From contig NZ_QHKM01000007.1 of the NCBI RefSeq assembly GCF_003258365.1, positions 186,001 to 250,000 of the forward strand: DNA of 64,000 bases. The letters are read 5' to 3'. The notes beneath the pieces were generated by a model. That model searched no databases, had not been told where the DNA came from, and saw only the letters and a program-made list of their open reading frames with translations. A program made the position numbers and the translations under genes. The first letter of the stretch is position 1, and every line of letters begins with the position of its first letter. This document shows positions 1-8,450 of the stretch, piece by piece. Origin of the DNA: Hymenobacter edaphi (GTDB lineage: Bacteria; Bacteroidota; Bacteroidia; Cytophagales; Hymenobacteraceae).

Positions 1-2
1 CT

Positions 3-695
3 GGGAGCGTTTTTTTTGCCGCCAGTGCCGCCGCGCAGAACACCAGTGAAATCGGCCTTGGCCTCGGCGGGCTGAACTTCAAGGGCGACCTGGCCCCCGA
101 ATACCGCCTGCTGAACAACCGGCCGGCGGTATCGGCCTTTTACCGCAAGGATATTTCGGCGCCGGTAACGCTGCGCGGAACCGTAACCTACGGCTTGCTG
201 CGCGCCAACGACGCCGACGTGAAAGGCGAAAACGGCAACCAGCTCCCGCTGGCGGCCCTGCGGCAAGCCAGCATGAAGGGCTCGATGCTGGATCTGGCCG
301 GTACGCTCGAATACAACTTTTTCGATTACCACAACCGGCGCGACAAGCTGCACTTCACGCCCTACGTGTTCGTCGGGGCAGCGGGCTTTATGGCCTTCAC
401 CCGCACCACCGGGGCGCAGGCAGGCTTCGAGCAATCCGAAAATACCCTGGGCATTGCCATACCCGTCGGCATTGGAGCTAAGCTGGCCCTGTCGCGCCAC
501 TGGAACCTGGGGCTGGAAACCGGGGCCCGTAAGGCTATTACCGACCTGATAGACCACGTGAAGGAGCAGAGCCCGGCATTTGCCAACCGCTACGACCAGG
601 ATTGGTACTACTACACCGGGATTAGCGTGTCGTACACGTTCTATAAAATCAACTGCCCGGACCCCTACAAAGCGGATCCAAAACTGCTGCGCTAA
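3..695 (+). CDS. DUF6089-like outer membrane protein, 5' end missing
   Basis: This frame is open from the window edge to the stop at 693-695, so the true start lies outside. The first visible residues (GSVFFAASAAAQN) look like the end of a signal peptide with an AxA-type cleavage site before a Gln. What follows (GLGLGGLNFKGDL, then YNFFDYH, YVFVGAAGF and IPVGIGAKL segments) shows the alternating hydrophobic and aromatic pattern of a small outer-membrane beta-barrel, ending with YYTGISVSYTF. In Bacteroidetes a DUF6089-type porin-like protein commonly sits just before uppS and bamA, and that order holds here, so I assign it to that family from context plus barrel pattern. An internal ATG is not needed because the frame continues upstream. 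The function is not known beyond envelope location. Confidence 0.75.
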   Translation, partial: GSVFFAASAAAQNTSEIGLGLGGLNFKGDLAPEYRLLNNRPAVSAFYRKDISAPVTLRGTVTYGLLRANDADVKGENGNQLPLAALRQASMKGSMLDLAGTLEYNFFDYHNRRDKLHFTPYVFVGAAGFMAFTRTTGAQAGFEQSENTLGIAIPVGIGAKLALSRHWNLGLETGARKAITDLIDHVKEQSPAFANRYDQDWYYYTGISVSYTFYKINCPDPYKADPKLLR

Positions 696-762
696 CGCAC
701 TCAGTCCCGGGCGTGTGCAACCATTTGCGTAACTTGCGGCCTCTTTTACGCAAATAGTTCGC

Positions 763-1509
763 ATGTCTGCCCGCTCCGCCATTGACTCCGCTCGCATTCC
801 TGCCCACGTGGCCGTCATCATGGACGGCAACGGACGCTGGGCCAAGAAACGTGGAGGACTGCGCATTTTCGGGCACCAAAGTGCCATTACGGCCGTTCGG
901 GACACGGTGGAGGCGGCGGCCGAGCTGGGGGTGCAATACCTCACGCTTTACGCCTTTTCTACCGAAAACTGGGGCCGGCCCAAGCACGAGGTGATGGCGC
1001 TGATGCAACTGCTGGTGCACACCATCCGCCAGGAAACGCCGACGCTGCTCAAGAACAACATCCGCCTGCAGGCCATCGGCGACACCAGTCAGCTACCGGA
1101 CGCCTGCCAGCGTGAGTTGGCCGAAGCCATGGAGCTAACGGCTGCCGGCAGCGGCACCACGCTGGTGCTGGCGCTGAGCTACAGCGGGCGGTGGGATCTG
1201 GCCCAGGCGGCGCGGCGGCTGGCCGAGGAGGTGGCCGCTGGCAACGTGCAACCCGCGGAAGTGGGGGAGGACCTGTTGGCGCGCTACCTGGCAACGGCGG
1301 GCATGCCCGACCCGGAACTGCTGATTCGCACCAGTGGAGAGCAGCGCATCAGCAACTTTTTGCTGTGGCAGCTGGCTTACACCGAACTATATATCACCGA
1401 GTTGCTGTGGCCGGACTTCCGGCGCGAGCATTTCTACGAAGCTGTACTGGCCTACCAGCGCCGGGAACGGCGTTTCGGCAAAACCAGTGAGCAACTGACC
1501 GTTTCGTAA
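763..1509 (+). CDS. uppS: Isoprenyl transferase (undecaprenyl diphosphate synthase)
   Basis: This cis-prenyltransferase condenses isopentenyl diphosphate units onto farnesyl diphosphate to make the C55 lipid carrier for peptidoglycan and O-antigen precursors. The 248-residue protein has the family signature HVAVIMDGNGRWAKKRG near residues 15-31, with the catalytic Asp at 21, then LTLYAFSTENW around 65 and the C-terminal RTSGEQRISNFLLWQ and WPDF blocks that bind the incoming substrate. Length matches bacterial UppS. The ATG follows an AT-rich stretch. The stop is 14 bases before the bamA start, so the two are probably co-transcribed, giving an envelope biogenesis unit with the downstream Skp genes. 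Confidence 0.96.
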   Translation: MSARSAIDSARIPAHVAVIMDGNGRWAKKRGGLRIFGHQSAITAVRDTVEAAAELGVQYLTLYAFSTENWGRPKHEVMALMQLLVHTIRQETPTLLKNNIRLQAIGDTSQLPDACQRELAEAMELTAAGSGTTLVLALSYSGRWDLAQAARRLAEEVAAGNVQPAEVGEDLLARYLATAGMPDPELLIRTSGEQRISNFLLWQLAYTELYITELLWPDFRREHFYEAVLAYQRRERRFGKTSEQLTVS

Positions 1510-1523
1510 GCTTTTTTTCTTCG

Positions 1524-4130
1524 ATGAGTTCTTTCTTCCCACGGCTCCGCGGCACCATGCTGACGGGGCTGCTGCTGGGGCTGACGGCCGGTTCGCTCCG
1601 AGCCCAAACCACGCCGGCTGCCGCCCCTGGCCAGGAGCCGCGTTACGAAATCGGTGGCATCACCATTAGCGGCATCCGTTACCTCGACCCCAACACCATG
1701 ATCGGGCTGACCGGCCTTAAAGTGGGCGACCCGGTGTCGTTGCCGGGGGAAGAAATCGGCCGCGCCATTCGCCGGCTCTGGGACCAGGGCATTCTAGGCG
1801 ACGTGAATGTGGTCGTGGACCGCATCGAGGGCAACCGCGTGTTCCTGGACTTCCAGCTTAAGGAACGGCCGCGCCTCTCCAAAATCTACTTCACCAACAT
1901 CGGCAAAAACCAGGCGGACGAGCTGCGCAACAAGATCAAGATTGTGCGCGGCAAGGTGGTGACCGATGCCCTCCTGAACAACACCCGGCAGGCAGTACGC
2001 AAGTACTACACCGATAAGGGGTTCATGAACGCCAAAATCAACATCACGCAGGAGCCCGACTCCACGCTGCCCAATAGCGTGGAGCTGGTTATCGACGTGA
2101 AGAAGGGCGACAAGGTGCGCATCGCCGACATCGACTTCATCGGCAACGTGGCCGTCAAGGACGGCAAGCTGAAGGGGCAGATGAAGAAAACCAAGGAGAA
2201 GAAGTCCTACAAGTTTCTCAACGCCGGCAAGTACAACAAGACCGAGTTCGAGGCCGACAAACAGAAGGTCATCGACTACTACAACGCCCACGGCTACCGC
2301 GACGCTATCATCACCAGCGACTCGCTCATTACCGTGCAGAGCGAGCATACCTACCGCTGGATCGGCAAGGAGAACGGCAAATTCGGCATCCACAAGCGCA
2401 CCGAGCGCGAGGCCGACAAGCTGGCGCTGCGCATCTACGTGGACGAAGGGCCCAAGTACTACTTCCGCAACGTGCGCTGGGCCGGCAACTACCTCTACGA
2501 CGACCGGACGCTGGCCTCGGTGCTGGGCATCAAGAAGGGCGACGTGTACAGCAAGGAGTCGCTGGACAAGCGCCTGAACTACAACCCCACGGGCCAGGAT
2601 GTGACGTCGCTCTACATGAACGACGGTTACCTGTTCTTCCAGATCGATCCGGTGGAAACCCGCGTGGAGGGCGACTCCATCGACATCGAGATGCGCATCA
2701 CCGAAGGGGTGCAGGCGCGCATCAAGGAGGTCAACATCGCCGGCAACACCAAGACCTCGGACCACGTGGTGCGGCGCGAGCTGCGCACCCTGCCGGGCGA
2801 CAAGTTCAACCGCGAGCTGCTGATCCGCTCCCAGCGTGAAATTTCCTCGTTGGGCTACTTCGACCCGGAGAAAGTGGGCCTGAATCCGGTGCCCAACCCG
2901 GCCGACGGTACGGTGGACATCAACTACACGGTGTCGGAAAAGCCCTCGGACCAGATTACGCTGTCGGGCGGCTGGGGCGGCTACGCCGGCTTTATCGGCA
3001 CGGTGGGCCTGGTGTTCAACAACTTCTCGCTGCGCAAAGCCGGCGACCTGCGCAACTGGAAACCGGTGCCGGGCGGCGACGGGCAGCGCCTCGCGCTGAA
3101 CGTGCAGGCCAACGGGCTGCAGTACCAGTCGTACTCGCTGTCGTTTACGGAACCGTGGCTGGGCGGGCGCAAGCCCAACTCGCTGACGGTAAGTCTGAAC
3201 CGCAGCATTCAGCGCTACTCGTCGAGCGGCACGCTGGACGCGGCTTCGCTGCGCTCGGGCAGCTACATCAAGGTGAACAGCGCCTCGGTGGGCCTGGGCC
3301 GCCGCCTGCGCTGGCCCGATGACTACTTCACCCTGAGCAACAGCCTCTCGGTGAGCCGCTACGACCTGAAGGACTACCCCTACATCGGGGGCTTCAACAC
3401 GGGGCAGGCCAACAACATCACCTTCAACACCACGCTGGCCCGCAACAGCACCGACAACCCGACCTTTACCCGCCGTGGCTCGGCCCTGACCCTGTCGCTG
3501 AACCTGACGCCGCCTTATTCGGTGTTTAAGGGCGCGCACCCGAACGTGAACGAGTGGGTGGAATTCCACAAGTGGATGTTCGACGCCTCGTGGTTTACGC
3601 CCATGGGCAGCAAGCTGGTGCTGAACACGCGTGCGCACTTCGGCTTTATCGGCCGCTACAACAAGAGCCGGGCGTACGGCCCGTTTGAGCGCTTCAAGCT
3701 CGGCGGTTCGGGCCTGGGCTTCGGCGGCGCCTCCAACTTCATCGTGGGCACCGAATACATCGGTCTGCGCGGCTACGACGACCCGCAGGACGTGTTTGCC
3801 ATTCCGACGGCCCGGCAGCAGGAAAGCGGCGGCATCGTGTACAACAAGTACGTGATGGAGCTGCGCTACCCGGTGTCGCTGAACCCGGCGGCTACGGTGT
3901 ACGTGCTGAGCTTCGCCGAAGCCGGCAACGCCTTCGACAACTACAACCAGTACAATCCCTTCAAGGTGTACCGCTCGGCGGGCATCGGGGCGCGCGTGTT
4001 TATGTCGGCGTTCGGCCTGCTGGGCTTCGACTACGGCTACGGCTTCGACAACGTGCCGGTGCCGCTGGGCAGCACCCAGCGCCAGGACCACAGCAAGTTC
4101 CACTTCATCATCGGTCAGCAGATCCGCTAA
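1524..4130 (+). CDS. bamA: Outer membrane protein assembly factor BamA
   Basis: BamA is the central beta-barrel insertase of the outer membrane. The 868-residue protein starts with a signal peptide (hydrophobic LTGLLLGLTAGSLRAQ), followed by about five POTRA repeats over residues 45-470; recurring pieces such as IRRLWDQGILGDV, VRKYYTDKGFMNAKI and GYRDAIITSDS are typical. From about residue 480 the Omp85 barrel begins (LSGGWGGYAGFIGTVGLVFNNFSL) and includes the conserved SLSFTEPWLGGRKP motif and a late GLRGYDD loop, the VRGY-like lid motif. The pairing with two periplasmic Skp-type chaperones directly downstream (gap 36 bases to the first) fits a barrel-assembly operon. No accessory Bam lipoprotein gene is visible nearby. 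Confidence 0.96.
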   Translation: MSSFFPRLRGTMLTGLLLGLTAGSLRAQTTPAAAPGQEPRYEIGGITISGIRYLDPNTMIGLTGLKVGDPVSLPGEEIGRAIRRLWDQGILGDVNVVVDRIEGNRVFLDFQLKERPRLSKIYFTNIGKNQADELRNKIKIVRGKVVTDALLNNTRQAVRKYYTDKGFMNAKINITQEPDSTLPNSVELVIDVKKGDKVRIADIDFIGNVAVKDGKLKGQMKKTKEKKSYKFLNAGKYNKTEFEADKQKVIDYYNAHGYRDAIITSDSLITVQSEHTYRWIGKENGKFGIHKRTEREADKLALRIYVDEGPKYYFRNVRWAGNYLYDDRTLASVLGIKKGDVYSKESLDKRLNYNPTGQDVTSLYMNDGYLFFQIDPVETRVEGDSIDIEMRITEGVQARIKEVNIAGNTKTSDHVVRRELRTLPGDKFNRELLIRSQREISSLGYFDPEKVGLNPVPNPADGTVDINYTVSEKPSDQITLSGGWGGYAGFIGTVGLVFNNFSLRKAGDLRNWKPVPGGDGQRLALNVQANGLQYQSYSLSFTEPWLGGRKPNSLTVSLNRSIQRYSSSGTLDAASLRSGSYIKVNSASVGLGRRLRWPDDYFTLSNSLSVSRYDLKDYPYIGGFNTGQANNITFNTTLARNSTDNPTFTRRGSALTLSLNLTPPYSVFKGAHPNVNEWVEFHKWMFDASWFTPMGSKLVLNTRAHFGFIGRYNKSRAYGPFERFKLGGSGLGFGGASNFIVGTEYIGLRGYDDPQDVFAIPTARQQESGGIVYNKYVMELRYPVSLNPAATVYVLSFAEAGNAFDNYNQYNPFKVYRSAGIGARVFMSAFGLLGFDYGYGFDNVPVPLGSTQRQDHSKFHFIIGQQIR

Positions 4131-4166
4131 GGCACCAAACAGCCGGTGGCCGGCGTTCAGTAGCAT

Positions 4167-4844
4167 ATGAGACGACTATTGTTTGCGCTGCCCCTGCTGT
4201 GGCTGGCGCTGCTGCCGGGCCGGGCCCGGGCCCAGAAGTTCGGCTACGTCGACACGGAGTTCATCATGAGCAAGATGCCGGCCTACGGGCAGGCCCAGCA
4301 GGAGCTGAACACCGCGTCGCAGAACTGGCAGAAGGAAGTGGAGGCCCAGAAAAAAGACCTCGACCGGCTGCACCGCACCTACCAGGCCGAGGAGGTGCTG
4401 CTGACCGAAACCATGAAGAAAAAGCGCCAGGACGAGATTCTGAAAAAAGAACAGGACGCCAAAGCCTACCAGAACAAGGTGTTCGGCTACGAAGGCCTGC
4501 TGTTCAAAAAGCGCCAGGAACTGACCAAGCCGATTCAGGACAAGGTATTCGAGGCGGTGGAGAAAGTGGCCAAGAAAAAGCAGCTGGCCATTGTATTCGA
4601 CAAGGCCGGCGACCTGACCATGCTCTACACCAACCCGGCGCACGACTACACGGAATTTGTCTTGGAAGAATTGGGTTTAGCTTCTGAAGACCGCAACCAG
4701 CCCGGCCCGAAAGGGGCCGTGAAAACGGTTGCCACGCCCCAGACGCCCGCTGACTCGGAGTTTGGCGACGAAACCCCCGCCGCTACCAAGCCGGCCCCAA
4801 CTACCAAGGGCCGCTCGACGGCCAAGCCCGGTACGCGGAACTAA
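4167..4844 (+). CDS. OmpH/Skp family periplasmic chaperone, copy 1
   Basis: Skp-type chaperones hold unfolded outer-membrane proteins in the periplasm and deliver them to BamA. This 225-residue protein has a signal peptide (MRRLLFALPLLWLALLPGRARA) and the family opening KFGYVDTEFIMSKMPAYGQAQQEL. A long charged coiled coil (about residues 45-125) forms the tentacle arms, and the core closes with LAIVFDKAGDLTMLYTNPAHDYTEFVLEELG. The last 45 residues are a Pro/Thr/Ala-rich tail ending in basic residues, longer than in E. coli Skp. It lies between bamA and a second Skp gene, so a role in barrel assembly is very likely. Confidence 0.92.
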   Translation: MRRLLFALPLLWLALLPGRARAQKFGYVDTEFIMSKMPAYGQAQQELNTASQNWQKEVEAQKKDLDRLHRTYQAEEVLLTETMKKKRQDEILKKEQDAKAYQNKVFGYEGLLFKKRQELTKPIQDKVFEAVEKVAKKKQLAIVFDKAGDLTMLYTNPAHDYTEFVLEELGLASEDRNQPGPKGAVKTVATPQTPADSEFGDETPAATKPAPTTKGRSTAKPGTRN

Positions 4845-4845
4845 C

Positions 4846-4853
4846 TACCTTTG
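4846..4853 (+). promoter_or_regulatory. Bacteroidetes-type -7 box before the second Skp gene
   Basis: TACCTTTG matches TAnnTTTG, the -7 element of the primary sigma factor of Bacteroidetes. It overlaps the end of the first Skp gene and lies 31 bases before the ATG of the second, so the second copy may have its own promoter inside the operon. I do not see a clear -33 TTG. Confidence 0.5.
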
Positions 4854-4883
4854 TGCATCTAACCCCCTGACCCCTCTCGCTCA

Positions 4884-5558
4884 ATGACCCTGACCCGCAA
4901 GTTTCGCCTCGTGCTGGCCGCCGCGGCCCTGACGCTGACCGCCGCTCCCGCCGCCCTGGCCCAAACTGCTCCGGCTACCAACGCTGGTCCCCTCAAAATC
5001 GGCTACACCAACGTGGACTACGTGATTAGCCAGATGCCCGAGAGCAAGCAAATTGAGTCGCAGCTGAAAGACTACAGCACGCAGCTCAAAAACCAGCTGG
5101 ACGCCAAAGTAGCCGACTACCGCAAGAAGGTGGACGCTTACCAGGCCCTGCCCCAGACCACCCCCGACGCCATCCGCGCCGACAAGGAAAAGGAGCTGCA
5201 GACCATGCAGCAGTCCATTCAGGAGTTTCAGCAGAGCGCCGAGCAGTCGGTGCAGCAGCGCCAGCAGACCCTGCTGAAGCCGGTGTACGACAAGCTGCAG
5301 AAGACCATCGACGTGGTGTCGGAAAAGAACGGCTACACCTACGTGTTCAACTCGGATGCCGGCTTCGGCACGACGCCCATCCTGCTGCACGGCCCGAAAG
5401 ACGGCGACATCTCCGACATCGTGCTGAAGGAAATGGGCGTAACGCCCGGCCAGAACGCCGCCCCGGCCCCCTCGGCTGCGCCGAAAGCCGCTCCCGCCAC
5501 GACGCCGGCCACCGCGCCGGCCGGTGGTGCAAGCAAAACCAAAGTGAAGAAGAAGTAA
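4884..5558 (+). CDS. OmpH/Skp family periplasmic chaperone, copy 2
   Basis: This second Skp-like protein has 224 residues: a signal peptide ending ALAQ near residue 27, the opening KIGYTNVDYVISQMPESKQIESQL, a coiled coil rich in Gln and Lys (about 55-125) and the closing core GYTYVFNSDAGFGTTPILLHGPKDGDISDIVLKEMG. It differs from its neighbour in the linker and in its tail, which is Pro/Ala-rich and ends KTKVKKK. The two look like an old tandem duplication that diverged. Many Bacteroidetes carry such a pair after bamA. It is followed at once by a strong terminator, so it is the last gene of the envelope operon. Confidence 0.92.
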   Translation: MTLTRKFRLVLAAAALTLTAAPAALAQTAPATNAGPLKIGYTNVDYVISQMPESKQIESQLKDYSTQLKNQLDAKVADYRKKVDAYQALPQTTPDAIRADKEKELQTMQQSIQEFQQSAEQSVQQRQQTLLKPVYDKLQKTIDVVSEKNGYTYVFNSDAGFGTTPILLHGPKDGDISDIVLKEMGVTPGQNAAPAPSAAPKAAPATTPATAPAGGASKTKVKKK

Positions 5559-5576
5559 TCCTTCGCGCCGATAACC

Positions 5577-5612
5577 CGAAAGCCGGGGCCTGCCAGCAGG
5601 CCCCGGCTTTCG
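5577..5612 (+). terminator. Intrinsic terminator after the second Skp gene
   Basis: The 16-base arms CGAAAGCCGGGGCCTG and CAGGCCCCGGCTTTCG pair perfectly around a CCAG loop. The hairpin ends one base before a promoter -7 box, so it insulates the bamA operon from rluD. Confidence 0.85.
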
Positions 5613-5620
5613 TATGTTTG
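5613..5620 (+). promoter_or_regulatory. Bacteroidetes-type -7 box for rluD
   Basis: TATGTTTG matches TAnnTTTG and lies directly after the terminator hairpin. With a start site about six bases downstream the leader would be only about 13 bases before the ATG at 5639. This decides against the in-frame TTG at 5618, which lies inside the promoter box. Confidence 0.6.
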
Positions 5621-5638
5621 CGCGCCGGTGCCCGAGCC

Positions 5639-6700
5639 ATGTTACACGACCTAGACCCCGATCTGCTGCCCGACGGCGCGTCCGGCCTCGCCGAGGAAGA
5701 CGAGCTGTTTGAGCACCACCGCATTCAGGCCGACGCCCGGCAGGAACCCATGCGGCTGGATAAATTCCTGCTCAACCGCCTGCCCAACGTGTCGCGCACC
5801 AAGGTGCAGGCCGGCATCGAGGCCGAGGCGGTGCAGGTGAACGGCAAGCCCGCCAAATCCAGCTACAAAGTGAAGGCCGGCGACGTGGTGACCGTGGTGC
5901 TGCCCGAGCCGCCGCGTGAGGACAAGGTGGTGCCCGAGCAGATGGCGCTGGACATCCGCTACGAGGACGACCAGCTGCTGGTGGTGAACAAGCCCGCCGG
6001 CATGGTGGTGCACCCCGCCTACGGCAACTGGACGGGCACCCTGGTCAATGGCCTGGCCTGGCACCTGCACAACCTGCCCACCGGCCGCAACGGCGACATC
6101 CGGCCCGGCCTGGTGCACCGCATCGACAAGGACACTTCCGGGCTGCTGGTGGTGGGCAAGACGGAGTGGGCCATGACGCACCTCTCCAACCAGTTCTTCT
6201 ACCATACCATCGAGCGGACGTACCTGGCGCTGGTGTGGGGCACGCCCAAGGAGGCCAGCGGCACCGTGCGCGGCAATATCGGCCGCCACCCCAAGGACCG
6301 GAAGCTGATGACCGTATTTCCGGAAGGCAGCGCCGAGGGCAAGCACGCCGTCACGCACTACAAAGTGCTGCAGAGCTTCGGCCCGGTGGCGCTGCTGCAG
6401 TGCAACCTCGAAACCGGCCGCACTCACCAGATCCGGGCGCACCTGAAGCACATCGGCCACCCGCTCTTCGCCGACGCAGCCTACGGCGGCGACAAAATCC
6501 TCTACGGGCAGCGCACCGGCTCCTACAAGAGCTTCGTCGAAAACACGTTTGAGGTGCTCAACCGGCAGGCCCTGCATGCCAAGTCGCTGGGCTTCGTGCA
6601 CCCCACAACGGGCGCGCAGCTGCAACTGGAAGTGGAGTTGCCCGAGGATTTTCAGGCCGGCCTGGCGCGCTGGGAGCGGTACGCCACGCAGCCTGATTGA
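5639..6700 (+). CDS. rluD: RluD-type 23S rRNA pseudouridine synthase
   Basis: This enzyme isomerises uridines of large-subunit rRNA to pseudouridine. The 353-residue protein has an N-terminal S4 RNA-binding domain (MRLDKFLLNRLPNVSRTKVQ, about residues 30-95) and the RluA/RluD catalytic domain with IRPGLVHRIDKDTSGLL, whose Asp in HRIDKDTSG is the catalytic residue. Further family blocks are LLVVNKPAGMVVHP, LETGRTHQIRAHL and HPLFADAAYGG. I start it at the ATG at 5639 because an upstream TTG overlaps the promoter. An acidic extension of about 25 residues precedes the S4 domain. It stands alone between two terminators. Confidence 0.93.
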   Translation: MLHDLDPDLLPDGASGLAEEDELFEHHRIQADARQEPMRLDKFLLNRLPNVSRTKVQAGIEAEAVQVNGKPAKSSYKVKAGDVVTVVLPEPPREDKVVPEQMALDIRYEDDQLLVVNKPAGMVVHPAYGNWTGTLVNGLAWHLHNLPTGRNGDIRPGLVHRIDKDTSGLLVVGKTEWAMTHLSNQFFYHTIERTYLALVWGTPKEASGTVRGNIGRHPKDRKLMTVFPEGSAEGKHAVTHYKVLQSFGPVALLQCNLETGRTHQIRAHLKHIGHPLFADAAYGGDKILYGQRTGSYKSFVENTFEVLNRQALHAKSLGFVHPTTGAQLQLEVELPEDFQAGLARWERYATQPD

Positions 6701-6723
6701 CAACCCTTTGCTAAAACGCACAA

Positions 6724-6755
6724 AAAAGCCCGCTGCAGCAATGCAGCGGGCTTTT
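6724..6755. terminator. Bidirectional terminator between rluD and the TPR gene
   Basis: The arms AAAAGCCCGCTGCA and TGCAGCGGGCTTTT pair around a GCAA loop, with A-runs on the left and T-runs on the right, so it can stop transcription from both converging genes. Confidence 0.85.
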
Positions 6756-6773
6756 CTATACAGCGGAAGTCTC

Positions 6774-8393
6774 TTACTTCTTCGTGCCTTTAGCGGGAGC
6801 TTTAGCCGGCGCCTTGGTGGGGGCGCTGAGCTGCTTGATGGCGTCAGCCGCCTGCGCGTCGTCGGGCTTCACGGCTACGGCCTGCTGGTAGCTGCTCAGG
6901 GCCTGGGCCTTGTTGCCCGCGTTGTAGTAGTAGGCACCCAGATAGCGGTACGCTTCGGCCAAGCCGGCTTGGTTTTTGGCCGGATCAGCCTTGGCTACTT
7001 CGATGTACTTCTCGTAGTGCGGCTTGGCCAGCGCCTGTTTCAGCTCGGGGTCCAGGTTGGAATTGGCCTGAGCGCGCATTAGGTAGCCGGCGGTGTACGT
7101 CGGGCGAGCCGTAATAACGAGGTTCAGGAGGCTGTCGGCCTGGGCGTACTTCTTGTCGATGGTGTACACGTTGGCTAGGCGCACCTGGTCGGTCAGGGCC
7201 GGGGTGCCTTTCGACATTTTCTGCCGCAGCACCTTGGCCGCGTTGTTGTAGTCCTTCTTCAGGATGTAGGCTTGCACCAGGTCGTTCTGCAGATCCGCTG
7301 CCTTGTCGGGGTTGGCCGCAATGGCCTTCTCGATCAGGGTGATGCCTTCGTCGGCACGGCCGGCTTTAGCCAAGATCTTGCCCTGGTACACGTAGTCGTC
7401 GGTGATGCGCTTGTCGGCAGGCACCAGCGTGTTGTATTTCTCCACGGCGGCCAGGGCCTGGTCGTTCTGGTTGCTCTCGTACAGCGAGTAGGCCAGCAGA
7501 CGATTCATGGTTACATTGTTGGGGTCTTTGGCCAACACTTCCTGAATCTGGGCAATGGCTTCCGGGTACTTCTTGCTGGTGTAGAGGAAGGCAGCGTACG
7601 TGGCCTGGGTCGACGTCGTCTTCTCCGCCATGTCCGTGTACTTCTTCATGTTCTCCACGGCCAGCTCGGGCTTGTCGGCGTAGTAGTACATGTTGGCCAG
7701 CTCGCGGTACACCGGGGCGTAGTTCGAGTTGATGCTGGTCACCTTGTTGAAGTTGGTCAGCGCCTCGCCGCCGTTGCGCGAGCGGAAGCTGAGCTCCCCC
7801 TTGCGGTAGTAGGCCCGCACGTAGCCGCCGTCGGCGCGCAGGGCGCGGTCGTAGGCGTTCATGGCGTCGCCGCCGCCGTTGTCGCGCTTGGCGTAGATGT
7901 CGCCCAGGTTCACCAGCCAGGCCGCGTCATCCTTCTTGTTGAGCTTGATGGCCTGGTTGATGGCGTCGATACCCTTCTGGTTATCCTTTACATCAGACTC
8001 GGCGTAGGCCTGACCGACGGCCGCGTAGATGTTGGCGTCCTTGCTCTTGGTGGCTTTGATGGCCGCGTCAAACTGCGCATCGGCTTCCATCTTCTTGCCT
8101 TGGGCCAGCAGCGCACGGCCCGACGAAACCATGGCCAGCGGGAACTTGGTGTCGCGCGAAGCCATGTTGAAGAAGTAAGCGGCCGAGTCAGCCTTTTCTT
8201 GCTTCAAGTACAAACGACCCAGCTCGTACGCCGCTTCCGGGTTCGACTGGTTGGGCAGCAGCTGACGCTTGGCTTCGCTGAAGCGTTCCAGCTCGATGGA
8301 TTGACGAGCAGCCGGCATGTTCTGAGCAAACACGGCCGGGCCGGCGAGCGAAAAAGCAGCGAGGAGCGTGAGCTTCCAGGGCTTATTGGTCAT
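6774..8393 (-). CDS. Secreted tetratricopeptide-repeat protein
   Basis: The 539-residue protein has a signal peptide ending VFAQ near residue 24 and then a run of about ten or more TPR units across almost its whole length (for example AAYELGRLYLKQEKADSAAYFF, AAWLVNLGDIYAKRDNGGGDAMNAYDRAL and EAYRYLGAYYYNAGNKAQALSSYQQAV). The C-terminus is a Lys/Pro/Ala tail (APTKAPAKAPAKGTKK). TPR arrays form protein-binding solenoids, so a scaffold role in the periplasm is likely, but the partner cannot be read from sequence. It lies 57 bases downstream of the PstS-like lipoprotein on the same strand, and a three-gene operon from 9669 is probable. Confidence 0.85.
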   Translation of the reverse strand: MTNKPWKLTLLAAFSLAGPAVFAQNMPAARQSIELERFSEAKRQLLPNQSNPEAAYELGRLYLKQEKADSAAYFFNMASRDTKFPLAMVSSGRALLAQGKKMEADAQFDAAIKATKSKDANIYAAVGQAYAESDVKDNQKGIDAINQAIKLNKKDDAAWLVNLGDIYAKRDNGGGDAMNAYDRALRADGGYVRAYYRKGELSFRSRNGGEALTNFNKVTSINSNYAPVYRELANMYYYADKPELAVENMKKYTDMAEKTTSTQATYAAFLYTSKKYPEAIAQIQEVLAKDPNNVTMNRLLAYSLYESNQNDQALAAVEKYNTLVPADKRITDDYVYQGKILAKAGRADEGITLIEKAIAANPDKAADLQNDLVQAYILKKDYNNAAKVLRQKMSKGTPALTDQVRLANVYTIDKKYAQADSLLNLVITARPTYTAGYLMRAQANSNLDPELKQALAKPHYEKYIEVAKADPAKNQAGLAEAYRYLGAYYYNAGNKAQALSSYQQAVAVKPDDAQAADAIKQLSAPTKAPAKAPAKGTKK

Positions 8394-8450
8394 GAGAAAA
8401 GGGTAAATGAGAAAATGGTGAGAGACAGTTTGCAGCAGGTGAGCAAAGAC

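Noticed and set aside
1794-4166. Long open frame antisense to bamA
   Set aside because: Its composition (His/Val/Arg-rich without domains) is a shadow of third-position GC in bamA. Similar antisense frames over era, glmM, fadN, fadA, fadE and the acyl-CoA ligase gene were dropped for the same reason.
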